Positions 53,714 through 61,802 of a stretch of DNA of 64,000 bases are shown one piece after another. The notes under the pieces were generated by a model. It was not told the DNA's origin, ran no database searches, and worked only from the letters and a program-made list of their open reading frames with translations. Position 1 is the stretch's first letter. The number at the start of each line of letters is the position of its first letter. Source of the DNA: Haliscomenobacter sp040401995 (lineage in GTDB: Bacteria; Bacteroidota; Bacteroidia; Chitinophagales; Saprospiraceae); NCBI GenBank assembly GCA_040401995.1, contig JBBANM010000009.1, positions 45,538-109,537 on the forward strand, written 5' to 3'. Both the position numbers and the translations under genes were made by a program.

Positions 53714-55162
53714 ATGAAAAAAACAACTCTATTTCTCGCTTTTTGCCTTTTGGCAAACCTTGCTTTCGCACAACAAAAACCTGCGCCAGCCTTGTCTCCC
53801 CACAAACAAGCCGTCTTGAAATCCGTCGAAGCCCATGAAAAAGACCTCGTCCGCCTCAGCGACCAGGTTTGGGCTTTCGCCGAAACAGCGCTCCGGGAAC
53901 ACCAATCCGCCAAGGTGCTTGCCGACTACGCGGAGACGCAGGGTTTCTGGGTGGAGCGGGGCGTGGCTGGAATGCCCACCGCTTTTATTGCCAGCTACGG
54001 CAGCGGCAAGCCCATCATCGGCATTCTCGGCGAATACGACGCCTTACCGGGGCTTTCACAAAAGGCGGCCCCTCAAAAAGAACCCTTGCAGGAGGGCGCT
54101 GGTGGTCACGGCTGCGGGCACAACATGTTCGGCCCAGGGAGCCTCGGCGCCGCCATTGCCATCAAAGAATTGATGCAAGGTGGAAAACTAAAAGGCACCA
54201 TTCGCTTCTACGGCACACCCGCCGAAGAAGCCATCGGCGGAAAAACGTACATGGCACGGGAAGGCTTGTTCAACGACCTCGACGCCTGCCTCGACTGGCA
54301 TCCGGACGACAAGACAGAGGCTTATGCGCAAAGTTCGCAGGCGATGGTCAGTTACAATATCGAGTTTCGGGGCAAGGCAGCCCACGCAGCCTACGACCCC
54401 TGGAACGGGCGCAGCGCCCTCGACGCCGTCGAACTTTGCCTGCACGGGTTGAACCAGCTGCGAGAGCACGTCAAGCCGAGCGTCCGCATCCATTATGTCA
54501 TCAAGAACGGCGGCGATGTAGCCAACGTCGTGCCTGATTTTGCAAAAATCAACCTTTGGGTCAGGGACAGCGATCGCAAAGGGATCGAAGAAATCTGGCC
54601 CCGTGTGGAGCAAATCGTCGAAGGCGCAGCGATGATGGCGGGCGTGGAGTCGAAACTCACGCTTGAATCCGGCAATTGGGAATTGCTCGTCAACCGGACA
54701 GGCGCCGAAGCCTTGCAAAAAAACCTGGAATTGCTCGGCGAAATCAACTACACGCCTGAGGAAATGGAGTTTGCCAAAAAAATCCAGGCGGCCACCAGCG
54801 TCGAACAAATCGGGCTTGACGGCAAAATCAAACCCCTGCGGGAAACGATGAAAGACCCCGAAGGGGGCTCGTCCGACGTAGCGGATGTGAGTTGGAACAC
54901 CCCGCAAATATCGCTTGTCGTTACGACTGCGGCCAAGAAAGCCCCCTGGCACAGTTGGGCGGTGGTCGCCTGCGGTGGGATGTCCATCGGGCACAAGGGG
55001 ATGGTATATTCGAGCAAAGCAATGGGCTTGACGATGGTGGATTTGTTTGAAAACGAGTCGCTCCAGCAGACCATGCGGGCGGAATTTTTGAAAAAAAAGG
55101 GGACGACGGTTTACAAAGTGTTGTTGCCGGATGGTCCGCCGCCGGTGCCAGAGAATCGTTAG
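53714..55162 (+). CDS. M20 family amidohydrolase/peptidase, GC-rich
   Basis: 482 residues from ATG 53714. Signal peptide MKKTTLFLAFCLLANLAFA, then an AbgB/HipO-like M20 domain: GILGEYDALPG, GGHGCGHNMFGPGS, FYGTPAEEAIGGK, CLDWHPDD, all metal or substrate positions. It hydrolyses an amide such as an N-acyl or aminobenzoyl-type conjugate outside the cytoplasm. The mature part is visibly GC-rich (38 of 60 bases at 54421-54480, against 21 of 60 at 53041-53100 in the neighbour), while the signal peptide is AT-rich and closely resembles that of the 49318 esterase. This suggests transfer of the enzyme with local fusion to a resident leader. Confidence 0.88.
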   Translation: MKKTTLFLAFCLLANLAFAQQKPAPALSPHKQAVLKSVEAHEKDLVRLSDQVWAFAETALREHQSAKVLADYAETQGFWVERGVAGMPTAFIASYGSGKPIIGILGEYDALPGLSQKAAPQKEPLQEGAGGHGCGHNMFGPGSLGAAIAIKELMQGGKLKGTIRFYGTPAEEAIGGKTYMAREGLFNDLDACLDWHPDDKTEAYAQSSQAMVSYNIEFRGKAAHAAYDPWNGRSALDAVELCLHGLNQLREHVKPSVRIHYVIKNGGDVANVVPDFAKINLWVRDSDRKGIEEIWPRVEQIVEGAAMMAGVESKLTLESGNWELLVNRTGAEALQKNLELLGEINYTPEEMEFAKKIQAATSVEQIGLDGKIKPLRETMKDPEGGSSDVADVSWNTPQISLVVTTAAKKAPWHSWAVVACGGMSIGHKGMVYSSKAMGLTMVDLFENESLQQTMRAEFLKKKGTTVYKVLLPDGPPPVPENR

Positions 55163-55284
55163 TGGAGGGGCCATTAAAGAAGCCATTATGCCTTTGTCAT
55201 GTGGCAGTGTGGGCATCCGGATTTTCAGGTAAAGAAGGCACTGCGTGCTGAAAAGAATTAAACTCGTTAACCGCTCCTCAAGCA

Positions 55285-55315
55285 AACCTCGTATTTTTTT
55301 GAAACCTACGAGGTT
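55285..55315. repeat. Short inverted repeat
   Basis: Arms AACCTCGTA (55285-55293) and complement (55307-55315), loop T-rich. It may be a REP-like remnant or weak terminator of the M20 gene. Confidence 0.5.
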
Positions 55316-55376
55316 GCAGTGGGAGCTTTATAAAGCACATGACTCATCCGTTTTCACTCGTTTAAACAACTATATC

Positions 55377-56288
55377 ATGCAACGCAGAAATTTCATCAAA
55401 AACACCGCATTATCCGCCATTGCCATTAGCGCCACTGGGTTTGTCCATTTCGACGGCCAACGCTACGTGGGCGACTGCGCCACCACCTCCGACATTCTGG
55501 GGCCATATTACCGCCCCGATAGCCCGGTACGGAGCCTACTCGCCATCAAAGGGGAAAAAGGCGACCCCATTACCTTGTTGGGGAAGGTGCTACACGACGA
55601 TTGCAGCACGCCCTACAAAAAAGCCAAGATAGAGCTTTGGCATTGCGACAGCAACGGAGTATACGATAACGAGTCCAAGGATTTTAAATACCGGGGCACT
55701 GCCTACACCGACAATAAGGGCAATTATGCATTCAAAACCATCTTGCCTGTGCCTTACGATGCCGGAGGTGGGAATATCCGCCCAGCGCATTTCCATTTGA
55801 TGATTACAGCTGCGGGGTACCAGCCACTGGTGACCCTGCTCTATTTCAGTGGCGACCCCAGGTTGTCAGAAGACGACAGTTCATCTTCCCCTGCTGCAAA
55901 AAAGAGAATCTTGGAGGTCCAAAATTTAACGGGGGGCAGCAAAAAAGTGGAGTACAACATCAGCATGGCCAAAAAACTAGCGATTGAGCCTGCTTCCATG
56001 GGCCTCTTGGTGGGCAACTACATTGCTGAAGAAGACCCCAACAACAAGATGGAGCTGTTCCGAAAGGACAAACAACTCTGGATAAAAGGGGACAAAACGA
56101 ATGGGATGCCCTTTGGGCTGAACTTTGAATTTGTGGGCGATAATACGTTCACCGTTTCTGGTACAACGGTGGAGGAATATTCCGCTGTTTTTGAAATCGG
56201 TCAGTATGGGATGATTAAGATGAGAGAAACCTATTTGGACGACAAAGGGGAAAAGATTGTGGTGGTATATAAGCGGGTGATGAAATGA
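55377..56288 (+). CDS. Intradiol ring-cleavage dioxygenase-like protein
   Basis: 303 residues from ATG 55377. A twin-arginine-like start (MQRRNFIKNTALSAIAIS) indicates export. The dioxygenase domain shows ILGPYYRPDSPVR, LWHCDSNGVYDN, YTDNKGNYAFKT and RPAHFHLMI, covering the tyrosine and histidine iron ligands of intradiol catechol dioxygenases (PF00775). The last 90 residues form an extra beta-rich domain. It would split catechol-type aromatics, though exported versions of this family are often uncharacterised. Confidence 0.88.
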   Translation: MQRRNFIKNTALSAIAISATGFVHFDGQRYVGDCATTSDILGPYYRPDSPVRSLLAIKGEKGDPITLLGKVLHDDCSTPYKKAKIELWHCDSNGVYDNESKDFKYRGTAYTDNKGNYAFKTILPVPYDAGGGNIRPAHFHLMITAAGYQPLVTLLYFSGDPRLSEDDSSSSPAAKKRILEVQNLTGGSKKVEYNISMAKKLAIEPASMGLLVGNYIAEEDPNNKMELFRKDKQLWIKGDKTNGMPFGLNFEFVGDNTFTVSGTTVEEYSAVFEIGQYGMIKMRETYLDDKGEKIVVVYKRVMK

Positions 56289-56321
56289 AAAACCCAATGC
56301 GAATGATGAGGTTCGGCATTT

Positions 56322-56482
56322 AGAGCTTGTTCAGATTTTGGATCTGAGGCGAAGGAGAGCAAATTTTATTTCAGACGAGGCAAAATTTGCAGCCGTATGT
56401 GGGCGATACGGCGAAAATTTTAACGAAGTACGAAATAAAATTTGCCTCATGGAGCCCAGAATCCAAAATTTGAACAAGCTCT
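56322..56482. repeat. AGAG...CTCT element, copy D (161 bases)
   Basis: Terminal repeats AGAGCTTGTTCAGATTTTGG and complement. Interior arms AAATTTTATTTC and its complement, with GAGGCAAAA and TTTTAACGAA at the positions where copy B has GAGGCGCGAAAA and TTTTCGCAACGAA. The apex GTATGTGGGCGATAC is its own hairpin. Sequence differs from copy B but the fold is the same. Confidence 0.75.
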
Positions 56483-56489
56483 TCTACAT

Positions 56490-57074
56490 CTAATCTTCAA
56501 ATACCTCTGTCACATTCACCTCAAGGTTTGGAACAATGGAAGTACCGAGCAAGTCACCTTCTACAATAGGCGGGAGGCCGATGTAGTCACCTTGTTCGTT
56601 CAGCTTCCAAACCTGGATGGTTTTTTCCGTAGGTGAAACGATCCAGTATTCAATTACCCCAGCCTCTTGGTAGAGTTCAAATTTGTCGCGCATCTCGATG
56701 CGGCTGTTGCCTGGCGAGAGAATTTCGACAATGAGATCGGGGGCGCCGTTGCAGCCGCGTGTATCCAATTTATCTTGGTCACAAATGACGCAGAGGTCGG
56801 GTTGGACGACGGTAATTACATCTTTATCACTTCGAGTTCTAGTCAAACGTACATCAAATGGAGCAATATAGACTTTACATGGACTTTTCCACAAGGTATT
56901 TGCCAAGGTTCGATATAGATTGCCACAAATCTCTTGGTGTCTGCGATTCGGAGCAGGCATCTGCCTGATTTTACCACGCAGGAGTTCTACTCGATCACTG
57001 AACTGCCAAAGCAAGTAATCTGCATAGGTGTACGTACCATTAGGATCCAATTGATCGAGCGAAGTAATGGGCAT
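56490..57074 (-). CDS. Uma2 family protein, duplicate 2
   Basis: 194 residues from ATG 57074; the frame extends upstream to 57125 but the paralogue supports MPITSLDQLDPNG. Same length and closely similar sequence to the 47310 gene (shared ITVVQPDLCVICD and GCNGAPDLI). The gene starts 65 bases before a truncated copy of the MFS gene head. Uma2 core residues are intact. Confidence 0.92.
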   Translation of the reverse strand: MPITSLDQLDPNGTYTYADYLLWQFSDRVELLRGKIRQMPAPNRRHQEICGNLYRTLANTLWKSPCKVYIAPFDVRLTRTRSDKDVITVVQPDLCVICDQDKLDTRGCNGAPDLIVEILSPGNSRIEMRDKFELYQEAGVIEYWIVSPTEKTIQVWKLNEQGDYIGLPPIVEGDLLGTSIVPNLEVNVTEVFED

Positions 57075-57139
57075 AGCAACAAAATTTGATGTTTCAATGG
57101 CAAAATTAGGTGATTTTTGATTCAAAAACAGGAATGAAC

Positions 57140-57201
57140 ATGAAAAGCATTGGTCGTTTGCCTATCCAATCACCATCTTTTTCTCAGTTTGTCTTATGGT
57201 A
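57140..57201 (+). pseudogene. Truncated copy of the MFS transporter start
   Basis: About 62 bases from ATG 57140 align with the start of the MFS gene at 47959 (shared CCAATCACCATCTTTTT and CTTATGG), with a two-base length change that breaks the frame. The region upstream to the Uma2 gene matches too. The match ends at the stop codon of the DUF234-type ATPase gene, marking the junction of the duplicated segment. Confidence 0.8.
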
Positions 57202-58647
57202 TCAAACCTGTTCAAACAGCGCCTCCATCGTCAGTTGGTTTTGGATCGTGCTGAGGAAATGTTCATTTGTTTTTGCGCCAAAAGTGCTGAGCAGGGTAAA
57301 AAAAACGGATTTGCGCGTGGCGGTTTTTTCCATAAATACGCGGCGTTTTGTGCGTAGTGTAGCAGCATAGTCCTTGTCAACGGTAAAGACATCGCCTGAA
57401 AACTTGATTTCGATCAGGTTGATACAATTGTCTTTGCGGTCGAGCAGAAGGTCAATTTGTGCGCCATCATCGTCAGAGGTCTTAGCCACATAACGCCAGA
57501 CCGATTGTTCGGTATAAACTCCAGAAATGCCAAGGGCTTTTTTGATCTGGGGCACGTGTTTGAGGCAAAGGTTTTCGAAAGCGTAACCGCACCAACTCAA
57601 ATAAGAAGCCCCCAAAGCCTGTGTGAGCCAGGTGCCTGTTCCCTGGGCTTTGCGGTCTTCTATAAATTTGTAATAAAAATGAGAGTATTCGTCACACAGC
57701 CTGAAAAGCGCGTCTTTGGTGGTTTTATTGAAAGGGATGTACTCCAGAATAAAACCCGATTCGATGAGTTCGTCGATAATCCTGCTGGCACTACCGCCAG
57801 AAGGCATATCACAAGCCGCGAGGATTTCGGTACGGGTCAGTCCGGAGGGTTTTTGAGCCAGCGCTCGAACGACAGCAACGTGTTTTTCAGCGTTGTCAAA
57901 TAATGCAGCGTAAAGGTGACGGTGCTCTTCGCTCAACCATCCGTCGGTCGTAAAAAACAGTCGGTCAATGGTCTGCGCCACGCTGTCGCCAGAGCGCACC
58001 CCGTTGAGGTATTGCGGAATGCCGCCAATGGCCATGTACAGTTGCAGTATGGAGTACCGGTCGAGGTGGATGTTTTTGGATTGAAAAAACTGCTCTGTTT
58101 CCGACAGGTTGAAAGGCATGAGCCGGATGCGCTGGGTGATGCGGTTGTACAAACCGCCTTTATTGCGCACCACATTTTGGATCATCCAGAAGGCCGCCGA
58201 TCCACAGATTACCACTACCAAATTATCTCTGCGCGAAGCCCAACTGTTCCAGAAATGATCAAAAGCAGCCAGAAAACCGGACTTGGGGGTGTCAAACCAT
58301 GGAAACTCATCGAAAAAAACCACCTGTTTTTGACCAGTGTCGGGCAGTTGTTCCAAAAAAGAGGTCAACATACGAAAAGCTTGAAGCCAACTGCGCGGAA
58401 TGGCCAGCGATATATCGGGATTCACATAGGCCGACAACGTTTCGCTGAAATTTTCCAATTGAGCTGCCAGCGGCACGCCTTTGATGCCCGAAATTTCAAA
58501 GGCTATATTCGATTCATAAACCGAATGGATCAGGTGGGTTTTGCCCACGCGCCTGCGCCCGTATATCGCAATTAACTCAGCCTGAGCGGAAGCCAAAGCC
58601 TCGTTGAGGGTGCGGATTTCTGGTAAGCGTCCAATCAATTTTTGCAT
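57202..58647 (-). CDS. DUF234-type ATPase (AAA ATPase with C-terminal nuclease-like domain)
   Basis: 481 residues from ATG at 58647 (MQKLIGRLPEI); a longer frame exists but crosses the operator. Walker A is IYGRRRVGKTHL, Walker B VVFFDEFPW, and sensor region LVVVICGSAAFWM. A winged-helix segment follows (GLTRTEILAACDMPSGGSASR) and the C-terminal PD-(D/E)XK-like DUF234 domain (AQIDLLLDRKDNCINLIEIKFSG). Such ATPases are common orphans in Bacteroidota and archaea and may belong to mobile elements. It abuts the truncated MFS copy. Confidence 0.9.
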   Translation of the reverse strand: MQKLIGRLPEIRTLNEALASAQAELIAIYGRRRVGKTHLIHSVYESNIAFEISGIKGVPLAAQLENFSETLSAYVNPDISLAIPRSWLQAFRMLTSFLEQLPDTGQKQVVFFDEFPWFDTPKSGFLAAFDHFWNSWASRRDNLVVVICGSAAFWMIQNVVRNKGGLYNRITQRIRLMPFNLSETEQFFQSKNIHLDRYSILQLYMAIGGIPQYLNGVRSGDSVAQTIDRLFFTTDGWLSEEHRHLYAALFDNAEKHVAVVRALAQKPSGLTRTEILAACDMPSGGSASRIIDELIESGFILEYIPFNKTTKDALFRLCDEYSHFYYKFIEDRKAQGTGTWLTQALGASYLSWCGYAFENLCLKHVPQIKKALGISGVYTEQSVWRYVAKTSDDDGAQIDLLLDRKDNCINLIEIKFSGDVFTVDKDYAATLRTKRRVFMEKTATRKSVFFTLLSTFGAKTNEHFLSTIQNQLTMEALFEQV

Positions 58648-58653
58648 AAAAAT

Positions 58654-58701
58654 TATATTTGGCCAAAACTGGTGTGAAAATAATAGTTTTGGCCAAATAT
58701 A
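58654..58701. promoter_or_regulatory. Operator-like inverted repeat upstream of the ATPase
   Basis: Arms 58654-58670 and 58685-58701, 17 bases perfect, each containing the 10-base palindrome TTTGGCCAAA. It lies 6 bases upstream of the ATPase start on the minus strand. Two palindromes 31 bases apart could bind a dimeric regulator, or the leader could form a stable hairpin over the start. Confidence 0.6.
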
Positions 58702-58857
58702 ATAAAATAACCCAGCCAAATGTTAAAACCAGCAATTCTTGATTAGGTGGACTAAAAAAACATCTGCCGCCGCTTACGTTTCCACTCACTAAGGCAATAA
58801 AGAATCAAACACAAGCAGAATCCTGAACACACTCTTAGGCATTCTAAAAACAAGATC

Positions 58858-60990
58858 ATGCAACACAGCAATTTTATTCAAACCACATTACCAATGCATA
58901 CTCAACCTAAAACTTCAAGAAAAAAACAACTGATTTTCCTTTTGATGGCAATCAGTGTAGTGTTGGTTGGTTACAAAAACCAAGAACCTAATAATGATTC
59001 GCTAATGGGATTAGGATTGGGAATTAGCAATGCTACGGTGATCGTATCAAACCTGGACAGCGCCAGAAAATATTACGCAGATGTTCTTGGCTTTGACATG
59101 ACTAAGCCTGATAAATTTGAAAAAGGCATTTATAGCGGATCAATTAGCGCTTCTGCATCATTTCCAGACATGTCTTCTCTAGAGCTTATTACCGTTAAGG
59201 ATTCCTCATCAAGTGCAGAAAATTCATTTATTACCTCTTTTTTGAAGCACCAGGAAGGGGTTCGCTGGTATGCTCTTTCTACCTCCTCCGCAAATACAAC
59301 TTTAAATTGGCTAAACACCCAAGGATTTAAAATAGACTCGACTCTGGAGGGGCGTACCAAAGTAGAATTGCCAAAAGGCTGGGATTGGGATGATGGCGGC
59401 CCTCAATGGCGAAATGTGAGTTTAAATCGTAAGAATCCACCGGCGCATCTCCCCGGTTTTATGGAGTACATTGGCCTGCCCTATCAAGAATTTCAAAACG
59501 AAAAAAATTCCATCTATGCCATGAGTCGTGGGTATTACAATCATCCTAACGGTGTTGTGGGCATAGTCGCCTTGCGAATTGTAGTGGACGACTTAAATGC
59601 TGCTCGAAAAGAATTTACAAAAATTGGATTAACCGAATTGCAAGAAACCAATGCTCACAATTTGGTACGATATAAAATATCACCTAATCAAGAACTGCAT
59701 CTAATTGCGCCCCAATCCCCTGGGGATCAACTTTCCACTTTTTTGAAATCTCGAGGCGCTGTGGTATATGCATTGCGTTTTGAAGTAAAAAAACTAGCTG
59801 ACACGCGTGAGTTTTTCAAAAAAAAGTTATCAGCGAAAGCCATGCTTTTGGAAAAATCACCCAAACGGTTGATTGTATTACCAGAATATGCCTATGGTGT
59901 TCAACTTGAATTTGTAGAAGAACCAAAAGAACAAGCGCAATTAGCCCAAATATACCAACTCAAAACGGGCGATAAATTGAATCCGGTTTCAGTAAAATAT
60001 GTGTCGGGTTTGTATAAAAAGTATTGCGCCTTGTGTCATGGAAAAGATCGCGAAGGTTACGCCGCCGACCACGCACCTTCCTTACGCTCTCATTCTTTGA
60101 TGGCGGTCACTCAAACTCCGGCATCCAATCACAATTTCCTGCTGTATACAATGGCCTATGGCCGACAAGGTACCGCCATGGCTGCTTATGCGAAAGACCA
60201 AGGCGGTCCATTGAATTATGCTGACCTAGAATTGATATTAAGCTGGCTCCACGAAGTGAGTGACGTAAAAAAACCGATTGAGCTTTCTCACGATCCGGTG
60301 ACTGGTAACATAGCGCTTGGAAAGAAATTATACGATAAAACATGTGCAAGCTGTCATGGCATAAAAGGTGAAGGGATTAGCGCCCCCGCCTTAGGGAATC
60401 CAATGTTATTAGCCACCGCAAGCGATGCTTTTTTACGGTATGCTATTTCAGAAGGAAGGGATGGAACTCCCATGAGATCATTTAAAGATAGCCTCAAGAA
60501 TGATGAGATAGATGCCCTAGTGGCTTATATCCGCAGTCGTGCTTCGGGCTGGAATGCTCCTGAAGCAGTTGTGGTAACCGAGCCGCTACCTGAAAACTAT
60601 ATCTTGAACCCCCAAAATAAGGCTCCAGATTTTACCTTGAAAGAGGGAAAATACGTGCCTGCGGTACAAGTGCTCAAAGCATTGAAAGACAACTCCCGTA
60701 TGGTGATTCTTGATGCACGATCCAAAGCCGGCTGGCATCAAAGCCATATTCCGGGTGCAGTTCCGGTTCCCTATTATGAGGAGCCCGATTCCTTTATCAA
60801 AGACATGCCCAAAGATGACACCTGGATCGTGGTGTATTGCGCCTGCCCGCACGCGGCCTCAGAAAAGGTGGTGAGTACCTTGCGGCGATTGGGTTATAAA
60901 AACACCGCTATCATTGACGAGGGCATTATTGTCTGGACAAACCGGGGTTATCCGGTGCAATATGGACAGGATAAGGTGGCAAAGAAATAA
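58858..60990 (+). CDS. Fusion protein: two VOC domains, two cytochrome c domains, rhodanese
   Basis: 710 residues; MHTQPK at 58894 is an alternative start. N-terminal anchor or lipobox-like segment (IFLLMAISVVLVGY), then two glyoxalase/VOC domains (NATVIVSNLDSARKYYADVLGF and IVVDDLNAARKEF), two cytochrome c domains with CALCH (residue 390) and CASCH (residue 496), then a rhodanese domain (LDARSKAGWHQSHIPGAV; active Cys in VVYCACPHA). All partner domains look intact. It is probably periplasmic and could couple a VOC reaction on a thiol or aromatic compound to electron transfer. I know of no named system with this order. Confidence 0.88.
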   Translation: MQHSNFIQTTLPMHTQPKTSRKKQLIFLLMAISVVLVGYKNQEPNNDSLMGLGLGISNATVIVSNLDSARKYYADVLGFDMTKPDKFEKGIYSGSISASASFPDMSSLELITVKDSSSSAENSFITSFLKHQEGVRWYALSTSSANTTLNWLNTQGFKIDSTLEGRTKVELPKGWDWDDGGPQWRNVSLNRKNPPAHLPGFMEYIGLPYQEFQNEKNSIYAMSRGYYNHPNGVVGIVALRIVVDDLNAARKEFTKIGLTELQETNAHNLVRYKISPNQELHLIAPQSPGDQLSTFLKSRGAVVYALRFEVKKLADTREFFKKKLSAKAMLLEKSPKRLIVLPEYAYGVQLEFVEEPKEQAQLAQIYQLKTGDKLNPVSVKYVSGLYKKYCALCHGKDREGYAADHAPSLRSHSLMAVTQTPASNHNFLLYTMAYGRQGTAMAAYAKDQGGPLNYADLELILSWLHEVSDVKKPIELSHDPVTGNIALGKKLYDKTCASCHGIKGEGISAPALGNPMLLATASDAFLRYAISEGRDGTPMRSFKDSLKNDEIDALVAYIRSRASGWNAPEAVVVTEPLPENYILNPQNKAPDFTLKEGKYVPAVQVLKALKDNSRMVILDARSKAGWHQSHIPGAVPVPYYEEPDSFIKDMPKDDTWIVVYCACPHAASEKVVSTLRRLGYKNTAIIDEGIIVWTNRGYPVQYGQDKVAKK

Positions 60991-61012
60991 GTCAATTCCT
61001 GAACAAGCCCTT

Positions 61013-61174
61013 AGAGCTTGTTCAGAATTCTGGTTCGATAGCGAAAATGAGCTAAAATCCGCACCAATGAGGCGCGAAAAGCGGAGTGTAGCAGCGCTAC
61101 ATGAGCATTTTCGCAACGAAATTGGGGTGGATTTTAGCCATTTGTAGCTCGAATCAGAATCCTGAACAAGCTCT
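61013..61174. repeat. AGAG...CTCT element, copy B (162 bases)
   Basis: Terminal arms AGAGCTTGTTCAGAATTCTG and complement with about three mismatches over 26 bases. Interior folds as TAAAATCCGCACCAAT ... ATTGGGGTGGATTTTA with GCGAAAA/TTTTCGC and AGCGCTAC parts. Same length as copy C, which is in reverse orientation. Confidence 0.8.
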
Positions 61175-61183
61175 TAAACACGA

Positions 61184-61232
61184 CCCGCGCTGGAAACCCA
61201 TCAGTTCAATCCTGATGGGTTTCCAGCGCGGG
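61184..61232. repeat. Palindrome with 21-base perfect arms
   Basis: Arms 61184-61204 (CCCGCGCTGGAAACCCATCAG) read in part, and 61212-61232, loop TTCAATC. A very stable hairpin without T-run, next to repeat copy B. It may be a REP sequence or terminator-like structure. Confidence 0.8.
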
Positions 61233-61351
61233 CGGGCTCTTAGGCTCTTTTGTATTTTCCAAATTTTGTAACGCATAGTGGATTCTTGAAATTGGAAGAG
61301 AAGAAGCCTGTAGAGACGGCGTTCATTGTTCCCCTGCCGTTCAAAACAAGC

Positions 61352-61382
61352 TTGTATTCTTGAAAAAAAAAACTTAACTTTA
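61352..61382 (+). promoter_or_regulatory. Promoter TTG-N20-TAACTTTA
   Basis: TTG 61352-61354, 20-base spacer, TAACTTTA 61375-61382. ATG 61398 is 16 bases further, fixing the start of the small-protein gene. Confidence 0.65.
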
Positions 61383-61397
61383 CTAACAAATACTTTT

Positions 61398-61802
61398 ATG
61401 TCACTGACGATTCAATTGCCTTCTTCTCTTGAACAGCAGATCCGCGATAACGCGGTGCGGCAAGGAATTCCTTTGGAAAATCTCGTTGCCCAAATCTTGG
61501 CTTCCGGTATCAACAAGCTTGATTTAAACGAAGAAGATAAGATAAGAGAAGATGAACTCCAACAACGAATCCGACTTACTGTGGTGCCTGAAGCAGAATT
61601 AGGCGAATACTATCGCCTGTCTGTACTTCGCCAGGCAGAGCAGTTGCAAGGGCAGGAGTATGAGCGACTCATTAGCCTCACCCACCGTGTCGAAGCCATC
61701 CATGCAGAACGACTGAAATATGTAGCCGAACTGGCTCAGTTACGCGGAATTCCGCTGCGACAAGCAATGTCTGAGCTGGGTCTCATGCATGTTGAGTCAT
61801 GA
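61398..61802 (+). CDS. Small protein paired with HNH nuclease
   Basis: 134 residues from ATG 61398. The front (MSLTIQLPSSLEQQIRDNAVRQG) resembles ribbon-helix-helix or antitoxin-type starts; the rest is helical and charged (LSVLRQAEQLQGQEYERLISL). It overlaps the HNH gene by four bases (ATGA). Similar small-protein/HNH pairs occur in cyanobacteria and Bacteroidota. It may regulate or neutralise the nuclease. Confidence 0.75.
   Translation: MSLTIQLPSSLEQQIRDNAVRQGIPLENLVAQILASGINKLDLNEEDKIREDELQQRIRLTVVPEAELGEYYRLSVLRQAEQLQGQEYERLISLTHRVEAIHAERLKYVAELAQLRGIPLRQAMSELGLMHVES

Larger units (their letters stand above)
60991..61397. other. Intergenic region: repeat copy B, palindrome and promoter
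   Basis: 407 bases. A solo right end of the AGAG family (CCTGAACAAGCCCT, to 61011) abuts copy B (61013-61174), then a 21-base-arm palindrome (61184-61232), then a promoter for the small-protein/HNH pair. A similar solo end (CCTGAACACACTCTTAG) lies at about 58813-58829 before the fusion gene. Confidence 0.7.

Noticed and set aside
53869..54537. 222-codon plus-strand frame inside the M20 gene
   Set aside because: It is a different frame of the same GC-rich region, extremely arginine-rich, with no start context.
54188..55285. 365-codon minus-strand frame opposite the M20 gene
   Set aside because: GC-rich coding DNA often leaves long antisense frames; the M20 motifs on the plus strand are decisive.
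57916..58575. 219-codon plus-strand frame opposite the DUF234-type ATPase
   Set aside because: Antisense shadow; the ATPase on the minus strand has clear Walker motifs.
58813..58829. Solo AGAG-family end (CCTGAACACACTCTTAG) considered as a sixth element
   Set aside because: No matching left end was found nearby, so it is noted only as a possible remnant.
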